Assembly: GCA_031363085.1 (NCBI GenBank)
Contig: JANLTU010000046.1
Coordinates: 1 to 24,073, forward strand
Source of the DNA: UBA6921 sp031363085
GTDB taxonomy: Bacteria > Pseudomonadota > Gammaproteobacteria > SG8-11
Direction: 5' to 3'
Length of the DNA: 24,073 bases
Shown here piece after piece: positions 13,195 to 22,473 of the stretch. Both the position numbers and the translations under genes were made by a program. The stretch's first letter is position 1, and each line of letters opens with the position of its first letter. The notes under the pieces are model-generated. The model worked only from the letters and a program-made list of their open reading frames with translations. It was not told where the DNA came from and did no database searches.

Positions 13195-14673
13195 ATGAAA
13201 CAATCGCTCCAACTACGCATCGGTCAGCATCTGACGATGACACCGCAACTGCAGCAAGCCATCCGGCTGCTGCAGTTGTCCGCGTTGGAATTGCAGCAGG
13301 AAATGCAGCAGGCGCTGGAATCCAACCCGATGTTGGAAATCACTGAAGACGAAGCCGGTGAGGACGAAGACACACCGGCGGAACAAGCACGCGAAAACGA
13401 ACCGGTGGTCGCCACTGAATCGCGTGAGGCCGATGTCGAAATCAACGATTCAACCATTCCCGACGACTTGCCGGTGGACAGCAACTGGGACGACACCTTC
13501 GAAACTTTTGATACCTACGGTGCGTCATCGGCGAGCAACGGCACCGATCACGACGGCCGCGAATTTGAAACCCAAAGCCACACCGGGCAAAGCTTGCATG
13601 ACCATTTGCTGTGGCAGGTACAGATGGCGCCATTTTCGCCAACCGATCTGTCCATCGCCTTGACCCTCGTCGATGCCATTGATCTTGACGGTTACCTGAC
13701 CACGCCTATCGAAGAATTGCTGCCGGAATTCGCCAGCGACCCAGACATTGGGCGCGAAGAAATCGAAGCGGTGTTGCATCGCATCCAACAGTTCGATCCG
13801 CCGGGAGTTGGTGCACGCGACTTGCGCGAAAGCATGCTGTTGCAATTGAAACAGTACCCCGCCGCGACACCGTGGCTGGCTGAAGTCCGGAAGTTGGTCG
13901 GCGAACATTTCGAGCTGCTGGCGCACCGCGATTACAATCTGCTAATGCGGCGTATGAAGTTATCCGAGCCTGATTTACAGCAGGTGATTGCATTGCTGCA
14001 AACTGTCAACCCGCGACCCGGCGGGCAAATCACCGACCAGCAAACCGAATATGTGGTGCCGGACGTTTACGTGCGCAAACGTAACGACACTTGGAAAATA
14101 GAGCTGAACCCGGACACCACACCCAAGCTGCGTATCAACGCCATGTATTCCGGCATGGCGCAGCGCTCGCGCAACTCTGCTGATTCCACTTATTTAAAAA
14201 ATCAGTTGCAAGAAGCACGTTGGTTGATGAAAAGCTTACAGAGCCGAAATGAAACCTTGCTTAAAGTCGCGACCTGTATTGTCGAACGACAACGCGGCTT
14301 TCTCGAATACGGCGATGAAGCCATGCAACCGCTGGTGATGTCAATCATCGCGCAGGAAGTCAGCATGCACGAATCCACTATCTCGCGTGTCACCACCAAA
14401 AAATACATGCACACGCCGCGCGGCATTTACGAACTGAAGTATTTCTTCAGCAGCCACGTGGCCACCGAAGACGGCGGCGAGTGTTCGTCGACTGCGATCC
14501 GCGCCATGCTGAAAAAATTGATTTCCACCGAGGAGCCCAACAAACCGCTGAGCGACAGCAAACTCGCCAGCTTGTTGTCGGACCAAGGCATCAAGGTGGC
14601 ACGCCGCACGGTTGCAAAATACCGCGAAGCCATGACCATCCCACCCTCCAACGAGCGCAAACGTCTCGCTTAA
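13195..14673 (+). CDS. rpoN: RNA polymerase sigma-54 factor
   Basis: Alternative sigma factor for -24/-12 promoters, dependent on AAA+ activators. The 492-residue protein has the Gln/Leu-rich region I (LQLRIGQHLTMTPQLQQAIR, LLQLSALELQQEMQQALESNPML), a long acidic region II (about residues 45-120), the core-binding domain, the helix-turn-helix region and the RpoN box ARRTVAKYRE near residue 469. It follows lptB after a 143-bp gap. A TAGAAT-like -10 at 13147 lacks a -35 partner, so no promoter is called. Order lptB-rpoN-hpf-ptsN is the same as in E. coli. Confidence 0.97.
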   Translation: MKQSLQLRIGQHLTMTPQLQQAIRLLQLSALELQQEMQQALESNPMLEITEDEAGEDEDTPAEQARENEPVVATESREADVEINDSTIPDDLPVDSNWDDTFETFDTYGASSASNGTDHDGREFETQSHTGQSLHDHLLWQVQMAPFSPTDLSIALTLVDAIDLDGYLTTPIEELLPEFASDPDIGREEIEAVLHRIQQFDPPGVGARDLRESMLLQLKQYPAATPWLAEVRKLVGEHFELLAHRDYNLLMRRMKLSEPDLQQVIALLQTVNPRPGGQITDQQTEYVVPDVYVRKRNDTWKIELNPDTTPKLRINAMYSGMAQRSRNSADSTYLKNQLQEARWLMKSLQSRNETLLKVATCIVERQRGFLEYGDEAMQPLVMSIIAQEVSMHESTISRVTTKKYMHTPRGIYELKYFFSSHVATEDGGECSSTAIRAMLKKLISTEEPNKPLSDSKLASLLSDQGIKVARRTVAKYREAMTIPPSNERKRLA

Positions 14674-14717
14674 AGTCCGCACCTTTACATTTTTGAGCCA
14701 CGAAAAGGAATCGTCCC

Positions 14718-15011
14718 ATGCAAATCGATATCACCGGCCACCATGTTGAAATCACTGCCGCACTACGCGATTACACCACGGAAAAAATGGCGCGACTGGA
14801 GCGCCATTTCGACAAGGTTTCAAAAATGCACGTTATCCTGAGCGTGGAAAAACTCCGCCACACCGCCGAAGCCACCGTCTCCGCCAATGGTGCAAGCCTG
14901 TTCGCAACCGCAGAAGAACAGGACATGTACGCCGCCATCGACGCATTGATCGACAAGCTTGATCGACAAGCCAACAAACTCAAAGAAAAACGCATCGACC
15001 AACACCGATAA
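14718..15011 (+). CDS. hpf: Ribosome hibernation promoting factor, short form
   Basis: A 97-residue protein that binds the 30S decoding region and promotes inactive 100S ribosome dimers. It starts MQIDITGHHVEITAALRDYT and keeps the family pattern ARLERHFDKVSKMHVIL and AEEQDMYAAIDALIDKLDRQ; it lacks the C-terminal dimerisation domain of the long form. An AAAGGAA site (14704-14710) stands seven bases before the ATG. It is the usual neighbour downstream of rpoN. Confidence 0.95.
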   Translation: MQIDITGHHVEITAALRDYTTEKMARLERHFDKVSKMHVILSVEKLRHTAEATVSANGASLFATAEEQDMYAAIDALIDKLDRQANKLKEKRIDQHR

Positions 15012-15013
15012 TA

Positions 15014-15511
15014 ATGAACACCGTTGTAGACCGAGCCGACTCTCTTATGCAATTGAGCGATATCCTGGCGCCACAGCGCGTGCGAGCAGGCGCACAGGCC
15101 AGCAGTAAAAAACGCGCGCTGGAATTATTGAGCCAGTTATTATCCGAAGCCACCGCAACCCCGGCGCAGGAAATTTTCGAAAGCCTGAACGCGCGCGAGC
15201 GCTTGGGCAGCACCGCGCTCGGTTACGGCGTCGCCCTGCCGCACGGCCGCATGAAAAAAATTACCGCGACATGCGGTGCCTTTGTGCAATTGGTCCAGGG
15301 TGTTGATTTCGATGCTGCCGATCACCGCCCGGTGGACTTATTGTTCGCCATCGTGGTGCCGGAGCAATGCACCGAGGAACACTTGGAGTTGGTGGCACAA
15401 ATTGCCGAGCTGTTCAGTAACGAAGCAACACGTAATTGCCTGCGCCAAGCGAAGGATACTGACCAGTTACTTGAAGAACTCATGCACTGGAATCCACAGC
15501 GCGCGCCATGA
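15014..15511 (+). CDS. ptsN: PTS IIA-like nitrogen regulatory protein PtsN (EIIA-Ntr)
   Basis: Regulatory phosphocarrier of the nitrogen-type PTS, linked to potassium, nitrogen and envelope stress control. The 165-residue frame has the EIIA-2 domain with REKLGST-like ARERLGSTALGYGVALPHGR; the phosphorylated His is residue 77 from the ATG at 15014. That ATG lies two bases after the hpf stop. ATG 15047, beginning MQLSDILAP, is a good alternative and would match PtsN of Pseudomonas in length. The end overlaps the hprK start (ATGA). Confidence 0.93.
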   Translation: MNTVVDRADSLMQLSDILAPQRVRAGAQASSKKRALELLSQLLSEATATPAQEIFESLNARERLGSTALGYGVALPHGRMKKITATCGAFVQLVQGVDFDAADHRPVDLLFAIVVPEQCTEEHLELVAQIAELFSNEATRNCLRQAKDTDQLLEELMHWNPQRAP

Positions 15512-16464
15512 CGCAAAATCTTTCAGTCGCCTCCCTGTTTGCCGCGCACGAACTCAATTTGGGCCTGGAATGGATCGCCGGCCACGCGGGCAAGCAACGC
15601 ACACTGCACGGCACTCACCGCCTACCTGGGCCTGAAGTTGACAATTTAATGATCGGATACATGAACTGCATCCACGCGCCCCGCATTCAGGTGCTGGGCA
15701 CCAAAGAACTCAACTACCTCAATAAGCTCGGCAAAAACGCGCATGCCGATGTGATCGTGCATTTATTCAGTGATGACCCGGCCGCCATTATCGTCACCGA
15801 CGGACTGGTGCCACCGGCAAGTTTAAAACGCCTTGCTGAAGACACCGGCACACCGTTGTGGAGCGCACGCAGCAAAGCACAGGATGCCATCGAACGCGTC
15901 ACCTATCACCTCAAAACCACCTTCACCGAACACATCACCACGCACGGCGTGTTCATGGAAATCGTCGGCATCGGTCTTCTGATTACCGGCGAGAGCGGCA
16001 TCGGCAAAAGCGAGCTGGCGCTGGATTTACTGAGTCGCGGCCACCGCCTGATCGCCGACGATGCACCGGAATTTTACCGCACAGAGCCCACTGTGGTGAT
16101 CGGCGGTTGCCCGCCGATACTGCGCGATTTTCTCGAAGTGCGCGGTTTGGGTGTGCTGAACATTCGCGCGATGTTTGGCGAGAGTGCGGTCAAACAAACC
16201 GAACGACTGCAATTGATCGTGGAGCTGATAAAAATGGGCGACGAGCAACTTAATCGTAGCCAACGCTTGACTACAGCGCGGCAAACGCGCGAAGTGCTGG
16301 GTGTGCCGATACACAAGGTGACGCTCCCGGTGACGCCCGGCCGCCATCTTGCCGTGGTGATAGAATGTGCGGCGCGCAACCAGATTTTGCTCAATCAAGG
16401 TTACGACGCGTTCGACGATTTCTCGGTTCAACAACACGCCAGCATGGAGCAATCGCCGTCATGA
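15508..16464 (+). CDS. hprK: HPr kinase/phosphorylase
   Basis: Bifunctional enzyme that phosphorylates HPr on Ser46 with ATP or pyrophosphate and removes the phosphate again. The 318-residue protein has the HprK N-terminal domain and a catalytic domain with the P-loop GESGIGKSE (residues 161-169), the catalytic RLIADD segment and the family signature EVRGLGVLNIRAMFG. It is absent from enterics but present in many beta- and some gammaproteobacteria. Start and stop both overlap their neighbours by ATGA, between ptsN and rapZ. The HPr in this cluster keeps its Ser46 target. Confidence 0.96.
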   Translation: MTQNLSVASLFAAHELNLGLEWIAGHAGKQRTLHGTHRLPGPEVDNLMIGYMNCIHAPRIQVLGTKELNYLNKLGKNAHADVIVHLFSDDPAAIIVTDGLVPPASLKRLAEDTGTPLWSARSKAQDAIERVTYHLKTTFTEHITTHGVFMEIVGIGLLITGESGIGKSELALDLLSRGHRLIADDAPEFYRTEPTVVIGGCPPILRDFLEVRGLGVLNIRAMFGESAVKQTERLQLIVELIKMGDEQLNRSQRLTTARQTREVLGVPIHKVTLPVTPGRHLAVVIECAARNQILLNQGYDAFDDFSVQQHASMEQSPS

Positions 16465-17318
16465 AGCTGTACGTCGTCAGCGGCGTTTCAGGCTCGGGAA
16501 AAAGCACCGCGCTCAACGTCTTTGAAGATTTGGACTTCTACTGCATCGACAACTTGCCCGCCGGTTTGCTGCCGGCATTTGCGCAACGCATGTCGGCAAA
16601 CACCAACAGTTGTCCGATCGGCGCGGCGGTCGGTATCGATGCGCGCAATATTTCCGATGACATCGCGAATTTTCCGAAAATACTCGCCGAACTCAAAGCC
16701 GGCGGCATCGTCTGCGAAACCTTGTTTCTGTATGCCGATGACAATGTCTTGCTCAAGCGCTTCAGCGAAACCCGCCGCAAACATCCGCTCTCGGACGTCG
16801 CCATTCCGCTCGCCGAAGCCATGTTGCGCGAACGCAAGGTATTGGAACCGATTGCCGGCTGCGCCGATCTTTTTGTCGACACCAGCCACTACAACATCCA
16901 CCAATTGCGCGACGCGATCCGCACCCGCGTGTTGGACAAACCACAGCAGACACTGTCGTTGTTGTTCGAATCCTTCGGTTTCAAACGCGGCGTACCGACC
17001 GACGCTGACTTTGTATTCGATGTGCGTTGCTTGGCGAATCCGCACTGGGTGCCGGCGCTGCGCGACAAAACCGGTCTGGATAGCGAAGTGGTCGCGTTCC
17101 TGGAACGTGATCTGCTCGTCAACCGCATGTTCGACGACATCTGCAACTTTCTGGAACACTGGCTGCCGCAATTTGAAGCTGATAATCGCAGCTACGTCAC
17201 GGTCGCCATCGGTTGCACCGGCGGACAACACCGTTCGGTATACTTTGCCCGCCACCTGACCGAACATTTTGCTAAATCGCGCAGCGGCGTGCTGGCACGT
17301 CACAGGGAATTGATATGA
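16461..17318 (+). CDS. rapZ: RNase adapter protein RapZ
   Basis: A 285-residue nucleotide-binding protein. Walker A GVSGSGKST (residues 8-16), DNLPAGLLPAF, a Walker-B-like region and the conserved C-terminal domain with YVTVAIGCTGGQHRSVYFARHL are intact. In E. coli RapZ presents the small RNA GlmZ to RNase E and so sets glmS expression; outside enterics the RNA partner is often unknown. The ATG 16461 overlaps the hprK stop, and the stop overlaps the next start. Confidence 0.96.
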   Translation: MKLYVVSGVSGSGKSTALNVFEDLDFYCIDNLPAGLLPAFAQRMSANTNSCPIGAAVGIDARNISDDIANFPKILAELKAGGIVCETLFLYADDNVLLKRFSETRRKHPLSDVAIPLAEAMLRERKVLEPIAGCADLFVDTSHYNIHQLRDAIRTRVLDKPQQTLSLLFESFGFKRGVPTDADFVFDVRCLANPHWVPALRDKTGLDSEVVAFLERDLLVNRMFDDICNFLEHWLPQFEADNRSYVTVAIGCTGGQHRSVYFARHLTEHFAKSRSGVLARHRELI

Positions 17319-17713
17319 ATGTCGGCTTGCTTATCATCGCGCACAATGACGTGGGCCGCGTGCTGCTCGACGCAGCCGTCGGCATGCTCGGCGTGCAACC
17401 GATTCCCACTGCCGTGCTGGGAGCCACCTCCGATAAAGACCCTGATGCAATGTTGGATCGCGCACTCCTGCTGGCCCGCGAAGTCGATCAGGGCGAGGGG
17501 GTGCTGATATTGACAGATTTATTCGGCAGCACCCCCAGCAACGTCGCCTGGGCATTGCAGCACCATATTCACGCCGTCGTCGTCGCCGGCGTTAACCTGC
17601 CCATGTTGTTGCGGGTCATGAACTACCCCAAGTTGAATCTGCCGGAACTCGCTGAAAAAGCCTTGAGCGGCGGGCGCGACGGCGTACTTTTGTGCAAAGA
17701 GTTGCGTGAATGA
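17315..17713 (+). CDS. PTS mannose/fructose-type EIIA domain protein
   Basis: A 132-residue single-domain EIIA of the mannose family. The motif LLIIAHNDVGRVLLDAAVGMLG places the phosphorylated His at residue 10, the standard position. The later segments GVLILTDLFGSTPSN and VVAGVNLPMLLRVMNY are diagnostic. No IIB, IIC or IID partner is encoded here, so it probably regulates rather than transports. The ATG overlaps the rapZ stop (ATGA). Confidence 0.93.
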   Translation: MNVGLLIIAHNDVGRVLLDAAVGMLGVQPIPTAVLGATSDKDPDAMLDRALLLAREVDQGEGVLILTDLFGSTPSNVAWALQHHIHAVVVAGVNLPMLLRVMNYPKLNLPELAEKALSGGRDGVLLCKELRE

Positions 17714-17723
17714 GGCCCTTTCA

Positions 17724-17993
17724 ATGATCGAATCCGACGTGCCCATTATCAACAAGCTCGGCCTGCATGCACGCGCCGCCGCCAAATTTGTCACGCTCGC
17801 ATCGATGTATAGCTGCGACATTCAACTGGCACGCAACCAGCGCGCGGTCAACGGAAAAAGCATTATGGGCGTGATGATGCTCGCGGCCGCCAAGGGCAGC
17901 ACCATAAAAATTATCGCCGATGGCACCGACGAGCAGGAAGCGCTGGACAATCTCATTGAATTAGTCAATAACCGGTTTGGGGAATCTGAATAA
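17724..17993 (+). CDS. ptsH: Phosphocarrier protein HPr
   Basis: An 89-residue HPr. With ATG 17724 as start, the catalytic His (GLHARAA) is residue 15 and the regulatory Ser (GKSIMGVMML) is residue 46, exactly the canonical numbering. GAGG (17712-17715) stands eight bases upstream. The in-frame GTG at 17706, overlapping the previous gene, is therefore less likely. Both phosphorylation sites suit the EI and HprK encoded next to it. Confidence 0.96.
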   Translation: MIESDVPIINKLGLHARAAAKFVTLASMYSCDIQLARNQRAVNGKSIMGVMMLAAAKGSTIKIIADGTDEQEALDNLIELVNNRFGESE

Positions 17994-18041
17994 TTCACAC
18001 CAGGGACCGGCCCCACATATGATTTCTGGGATCGACCTGTC

Positions 18042-19772
18042 ATGGCCCTCGCATTGCAAGGTATCAGCGTCTCTAAAGGCTACGCCGTCGGTAAAGCGCG
18101 GGTGTTGCGCCGCGAGCGACTGGAAATCCCGCAGTATGAAATCGACGCCGGACAGGTGCACAGCGAAACTGAGCGCTACCGCAGCGCAGTCGAACGCGCG
18201 TTAGAACAATTGCGCGCGATCCGCCAACAAATCCCCAAACACACACCGCCCGACATCGCCGCGTTCATCGACACCCATCTGTTGATGCTCAACGATCCGA
18301 CCCTCACCGAAGGACCGCTCAAACTCATCAAGTCGCATCGCTGCAATGCCGAGTGGGCGCTGCAGCTCCAGCTCGACGCGGTGGTGGATACCTTCGACGA
18401 AATGGACGACGCTTATTTGCGCACCCGTAAAGACGACGTTGACCATGTCGTGCAACGCATTCAACGCGCCTTGGTCCAGCCTGGGCAAGAGGCCGCACCG
18501 CAGCCCACCGATCACCTGCGCGGTCGCATCATCATCGCCGAAGACGTAAGCCCGGCGGACACCTTGTTTTTTCAACATCACGACATCGCCGGCATTGTCG
18601 CGGAGCGCGGTGGCCCGACTTCGCACACCGCCATCCTGGCACGTAGTCTGGGCATTCCGGCGCTGGTCGGCGTAACACACGTGCGGCGCGTATTGAACGA
18701 CGACGAAATGCTGGTGATTGACGGACAAAGCGGAATACTGCTTGTCGGCGCGGATCTTGACACTATCGAATATTTCCAACGCCGCCGTCGCGAGCTCAAA
18801 CGTTATCGTGCCTCGCTTGCGCAACTGAGCGGCACGGCGGCCGTCACCACCGACAAGCAAACCGTCACCTTATACGCGAATATCGAACTGCCGAGCGACA
18901 TCACCGCCGCTAAAAAAAACGGCGCCACGGGCGTGGGCCTGTACCGCACCGAATTTTTGTTCATGGATCGCGACACGCCGCCCGATGAAGAAGAGCAGCT
19001 CCACGCTTACACACACATTGTGAAAGCGTTCAAGGACACGCCGGTGATCATTCGTACGCTAGACGTGGGCGGTGACAAACTGACACGCAGCGGCGCACCA
19101 ACCGACACTACCAATCCCGCCCTGGGTTTACGCGGCGTGCGTTATAGCCTGCGCGACCCGCAGCATTTTAAAACCCAGTTACGCGCTATTTTGCGTGCCT
19201 CCGCATATGGCGCGGCGCGCCTTATGTTCCCGATGTTGACAGGCATGCAAGAACTCGTACGGGTGGCGCAACTGTTGGAAGAAGCCAAAGCCGAACTCGT
19301 TGCGCGCAAACAACGCTTCAATGCCCACATCCCCCTGGGCTGCGTGATCGAAACGCCGGCGGCCGCATTATTGGCCAAGCGACTGGTGCGCTGTGTGAGC
19401 TTCTTGTCCATCGGCACCAACGATCTGGTGCAGTACACACTGGCCGTGGATCGCGGCGACAATGATGTTGCACATTTGTACGACCCACTGCATCCGGCCG
19501 TGCTGATGCTGATCCGCAACGTTATCCGCGCCGGCACAGAGGTCGGTGTGCCGGTCATGCTGTGCGGAGAAATGGCTGGCGATCTGCGTTACACACGCCT
19601 GCTGCTGGGCTTAGGCTTGCGCGAATTCAGCATGAACGCGGCATCCCTATTGGAAGTAAAATGGTTGATTCAAAACAGCGATGTCGGTCAACTGCGTAGC
19701 CGTGTCACCCGGCTGCTGGCCAGCCACACGCCGCAAGAAGCACTCGCCCTACTGGAACGAATCAATAAATGA
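18042..19772 (+). CDS. ptsI: Phosphoenolpyruvate-protein phosphotransferase (Enzyme I)
   Basis: First enzyme of the PTS: transfers phosphate from phosphoenolpyruvate to HPr. The 576-residue protein has the HPr-binding N-terminal domain, the swivelling domain with phosphorylated His in GGPTSHTAILARSLGIPALVG, and the TIM barrel with YRTEFLFMDR, FLSIGTNDLVQYTLAVDR and the active-site Cys in PVMLCGEMAGD. No N-terminal GAF domain, so it is sugar-type EI rather than PtsP. The start ATG 18042 follows ptsH by 48 bases. Confidence 0.97.
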   Translation: MALALQGISVSKGYAVGKARVLRRERLEIPQYEIDAGQVHSETERYRSAVERALEQLRAIRQQIPKHTPPDIAAFIDTHLLMLNDPTLTEGPLKLIKSHRCNAEWALQLQLDAVVDTFDEMDDAYLRTRKDDVDHVVQRIQRALVQPGQEAAPQPTDHLRGRIIIAEDVSPADTLFFQHHDIAGIVAERGGPTSHTAILARSLGIPALVGVTHVRRVLNDDEMLVIDGQSGILLVGADLDTIEYFQRRRRELKRYRASLAQLSGTAAVTTDKQTVTLYANIELPSDITAAKKNGATGVGLYRTEFLFMDRDTPPDEEEQLHAYTHIVKAFKDTPVIIRTLDVGGDKLTRSGAPTDTTNPALGLRGVRYSLRDPQHFKTQLRAILRASAYGAARLMFPMLTGMQELVRVAQLLEEAKAELVARKQRFNAHIPLGCVIETPAAALLAKRLVRCVSFLSIGTNDLVQYTLAVDRGDNDVAHLYDPLHPAVLMLIRNVIRAGTEVGVPVMLCGEMAGDLRYTRLLLGLGLREFSMNAASLLEVKWLIQNSDVGQLRSRVTRLLASHTPQEALALLERINK

Positions 19773-20203
19773 CAAGACCAACTACCCCGCTGCTGGCGGT
19801 CGATATCATCATCGAATTGGTTGACCAGCCCGAGCGGCCAATTCTGTTAATCGAACGGCGTTATCCGCCGCAGGGCTGGGCGATCCCCGGCGGCTTTGTC
19901 GACGTAGGTGAAACCCTCGAAGATGCGGCGCGCCGTGAAGCGCGGGAAGAAACCAATTTAAATATCACGCTCACGTCCCTGCTCGGCTGCTACTCCGACC
20001 CGCAGCGCGACGTGCGCGGCCACACCGTCAGCGCCGTATACATCGCAACGGCCACCGGCACGCCGCGCGCGCTCGATGACGCTAAAAATATCGCGCTGTT
20101 CACAGCCGGCGAATTCCCCGTGCCGCTGGCATTTGATCATCGCCTGATTCTTGAAAACTACCTACGCTTCCGTGTCAGCGGCGAGCACCCTGCACTACGC
20201 TAG
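19769..20203 (+). CDS. NUDIX hydrolase
   Basis: A 144-residue Mg-dependent hydrolase of nucleoside-diphosphate-linked compounds. The Nudix box is complete: GGFVDVGETLEDAARREAREET, with REAREET as the catalytic helix. The order (N-terminal VDIIIEL, IPGGFVDVGE, then FDHRLILENYLRF) resembles the ADP-ribose/NADH pyrophosphatase-like group, but substrate cannot be assigned. The ATG overlaps the ptsI stop (ATGA), so it is translated from the PTS transcript. It converges with asnB with only 52 bases between them and no clear terminator. Confidence 0.9.
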   Translation: MTRPTTPLLAVDIIIELVDQPERPILLIERRYPPQGWAIPGGFVDVGETLEDAARREAREETNLNITLTSLLGCYSDPQRDVRGHTVSAVYIATATGTPRALDDAKNIALFTAGEFPVPLAFDHRLILENYLRFRVSGEHPALR

Positions 20204-20255
20204 GATTGCAGAGCCTATACGTGACTTTTACTGAAATGAGCACCAGAAATATCCA

Positions 20256-22298
20256 TCAGCCGCCAAACAAGCGTTGGAACACTCCACCGTTGCGCGGTGG
20301 CTTCACAACCGGCGGCGGCACTTCAGCAAAACATACCGCCTGTCTGCGTACGAATTGCACGTGTAAAATCTGCACGGTCAGCACCGACATTAACACCCAC
20401 TCCAGCTTCATCACACGGTAATACTCGTTGCCGTCGCGCGGCGTGCTGGCAGCAAGCAACTGTTTATAAAGACTGTGCACCCGCGCCGGAATAAATATCC
20501 CGCTGTCTTCCAGCGCTGCGGTGGACAAATAGCGATCCATCCCGGCGCGGTGTGCCTCGGTGAAAAACCATTCGCGGATCGGCGTGTAAAACGCGCGCTT
20601 TTTAAACGCCTGCGGGTGTTGCGGCAACTGTGGCTGGGCGATTTTTTTCAGAAGATATTTTTCGTTCATGCCCTTGAGTTTTAAATCCGGCGGCACACGC
20701 GCCGCCAGTTCCACCAGCGGATGATCCATGAACGGCACGCGCGCTTCCACACTGTGTGCCATGCTCAGGCGGTCGCTCTTCCATAAAATCCAACCCGGCA
20801 GGCGCGTTTTGGTTTCAATGTACAGCGATTGATTGAGGCGATGTCGTCCGTCCAGATGCGGCCGCATGTCGTTAACTAGGCTTTGCATTTGCGCGTTGTC
20901 CTCTGTCGCCTCTGCAAAATTCTTGCTGAACAAACCGGGCAACAGATCGGCGGTGACGTTCCAGAAATCGAACCACACCGGATAACAACCAAACCTTTCG
21001 ATGGTCGCTTGTTGCCGTTGCGGCGCGTGCAACTCCAGTAACATTTGCACGAAATCGCGCGAAAAATCCTTGGTGTATTCACTCAGATAATGCGCGCGGC
21101 GCTGCGCCGGATCGGCAATCGCGTTGCCCCAGATGCGCATCATGTCCTGGCGAAAGCAATCGTAGCCACCGAGAATTTCGTCGGCGCCGTCGCCGGTGTA
21201 GACCACCTTGTAATTATTTTTGCGCACCAGCTCTGACAGCAGAAAATGCGGGATATCCACCGCCATGCGCTGCGGCTGTTCGAGGTGGTAAATGCATTGT
21301 TCGAGCGTGTCGAGATAGCCCTCAGGGCGGTCGTCGTCCATGGCGATCTCGGTGTTGGCCACGTGCAGATGCCGGGCGATGCTGCGGTAAATCGGCGCCT
21401 CATCCATCGCCGGATTGGTGAAATGAATCGAAAAGGTTTGCAGCGGATCGGGGTACGAGCGCGTCAGCAGCCACGCCATCGCCGACGAGTCGATGCCACC
21501 CGACAGATACGAACCAATCGGCACGTCGCCGATGGTGTGGGTGGTAGCGGCGTCCTCCAGGGCATCAGCGAATTTCTGCGTCCAGAAATTTTCATCCAGC
21601 GACTCGTACTCGCCCTCGCGCGGAAATTCCAAATTCCAAAATTGTTCGATGCGCGGTGTGCCACCTTTACTGATCACCAATTGATGCCCAGGCAATAATT
21701 CGCGCACGCCTTCAAACGTGGTGTACGGCGCAATCGCGAATTGATAGGTGAAATAATTGCGGATGGAGTCTAAGTCAAGCTTAGGCTCTACCACGCCGCT
21801 GGCGAAAATCGCCTTGCACTCCGAACCTGCCACCAGCATGCTGCCATCGAAATGATAAAACAGCGGCTTGATGCCTAGCCGGTCACGCGCAATGATCACC
21901 GTATCGGTGCTCAAGTCATGTGCGACATAGGCGAACATACCGCGCAAACGCTGCGGTGCATTCACCCCTTCGCGCTGCACCAGATGCAATACCACCTCGG
22001 TATCGGAGCGCGTGACAAATGTCACGCCCTGCTGCTCCAGCTCCGCGCGCAATTCGCGGTAATTATAGATTTCGCCGTTGAACACGATCACCCACTGCCC
22101 ATCGGGTGTCAGCATCGGCTGCGCGCCACCTGCGATATCGACAATCGACAGGCGCGTGTGGCCTAAACCGACCGCGCCACGACATAACACCTCGTGGGCG
22201 TCCGGGCCGCGATGTTGCAGTGCGCGGTTCATACGCGCGATGACGGCCGGGTCAGGTGTTGACCCGGCGTTGTGGTAGATGAGTGAGATGCCGCACAT
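20256..22298 (-). CDS. asnB: Asparagine synthase, glutamine-hydrolysing (AsnB family)
   Basis: A 680-residue amidotransferase. The N-terminal class II glutaminase starts at the catalytic Cys2 (MCGISLIYHN) and has RHGPD-like QHRGPDAHE, LGHTRLSIVD and FNGEIYNY; the synthetase domain has the PP-loop SGGIDSS (residues 266-272), YTGDGADEILGGY and the conserved SVEARVPFMDHPLVE. It may make asparagine or amidate a polysaccharide or peptide precursor; no such locus is adjacent. The last 30 or so residues after LTVQILHVQFV (PPPVVKPPRNGG and beyond) are proline-rich, look like an extension and coincide with a DNA hairpin (CCACCG/CGGTGG, 20284-20300). No good ribosome-binding site precedes the start. 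Confidence 0.92.
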   Translation of the reverse strand: MCGISLIYHNAGSTPDPAVIARMNRALQHRGPDAHEVLCRGAVGLGHTRLSIVDIAGGAQPMLTPDGQWVIVFNGEIYNYRELRAELEQQGVTFVTRSDTEVVLHLVQREGVNAPQRLRGMFAYVAHDLSTDTVIIARDRLGIKPLFYHFDGSMLVAGSECKAIFASGVVEPKLDLDSIRNYFTYQFAIAPYTTFEGVRELLPGHQLVISKGGTPRIEQFWNLEFPREGEYESLDENFWTQKFADALEDAATTHTIGDVPIGSYLSGGIDSSAMAWLLTRSYPDPLQTFSIHFTNPAMDEAPIYRSIARHLHVANTEIAMDDDRPEGYLDTLEQCIYHLEQPQRMAVDIPHFLLSELVRKNNYKVVYTGDGADEILGGYDCFRQDMMRIWGNAIADPAQRRAHYLSEYTKDFSRDFVQMLLELHAPQRQQATIERFGCYPVWFDFWNVTADLLPGLFSKNFAEATEDNAQMQSLVNDMRPHLDGRHRLNQSLYIETKTRLPGWILWKSDRLSMAHSVEARVPFMDHPLVELAARVPPDLKLKGMNEKYLLKKIAQPQLPQHPQAFKKRAFYTPIREWFFTEAHRAGMDRYLSTAALEDSGIFIPARVHSLYKQLLAASTPRDGNEYYRVMKLEWVLMSVLTVQILHVQFVRRQAVCFAEVPPPVVKPPRNGGVFQRLFGG

Positions 22299-22473
22299 GG
22301 TTTGTTGCTACGCCAGAAGGATCAGGGTGTAGTGTACTTTGGCTGCCAGCGGCTTACTAACCAAGGGCCTTTGGTTCTATTTACTGCGCGAGTTGTCCGA
22401 AGATATCTGGCGTTATGTAAATCGTAGCAATCTGTAGGGTCAGCCATCGACACTAAAGCGGCATTCGCATTTT

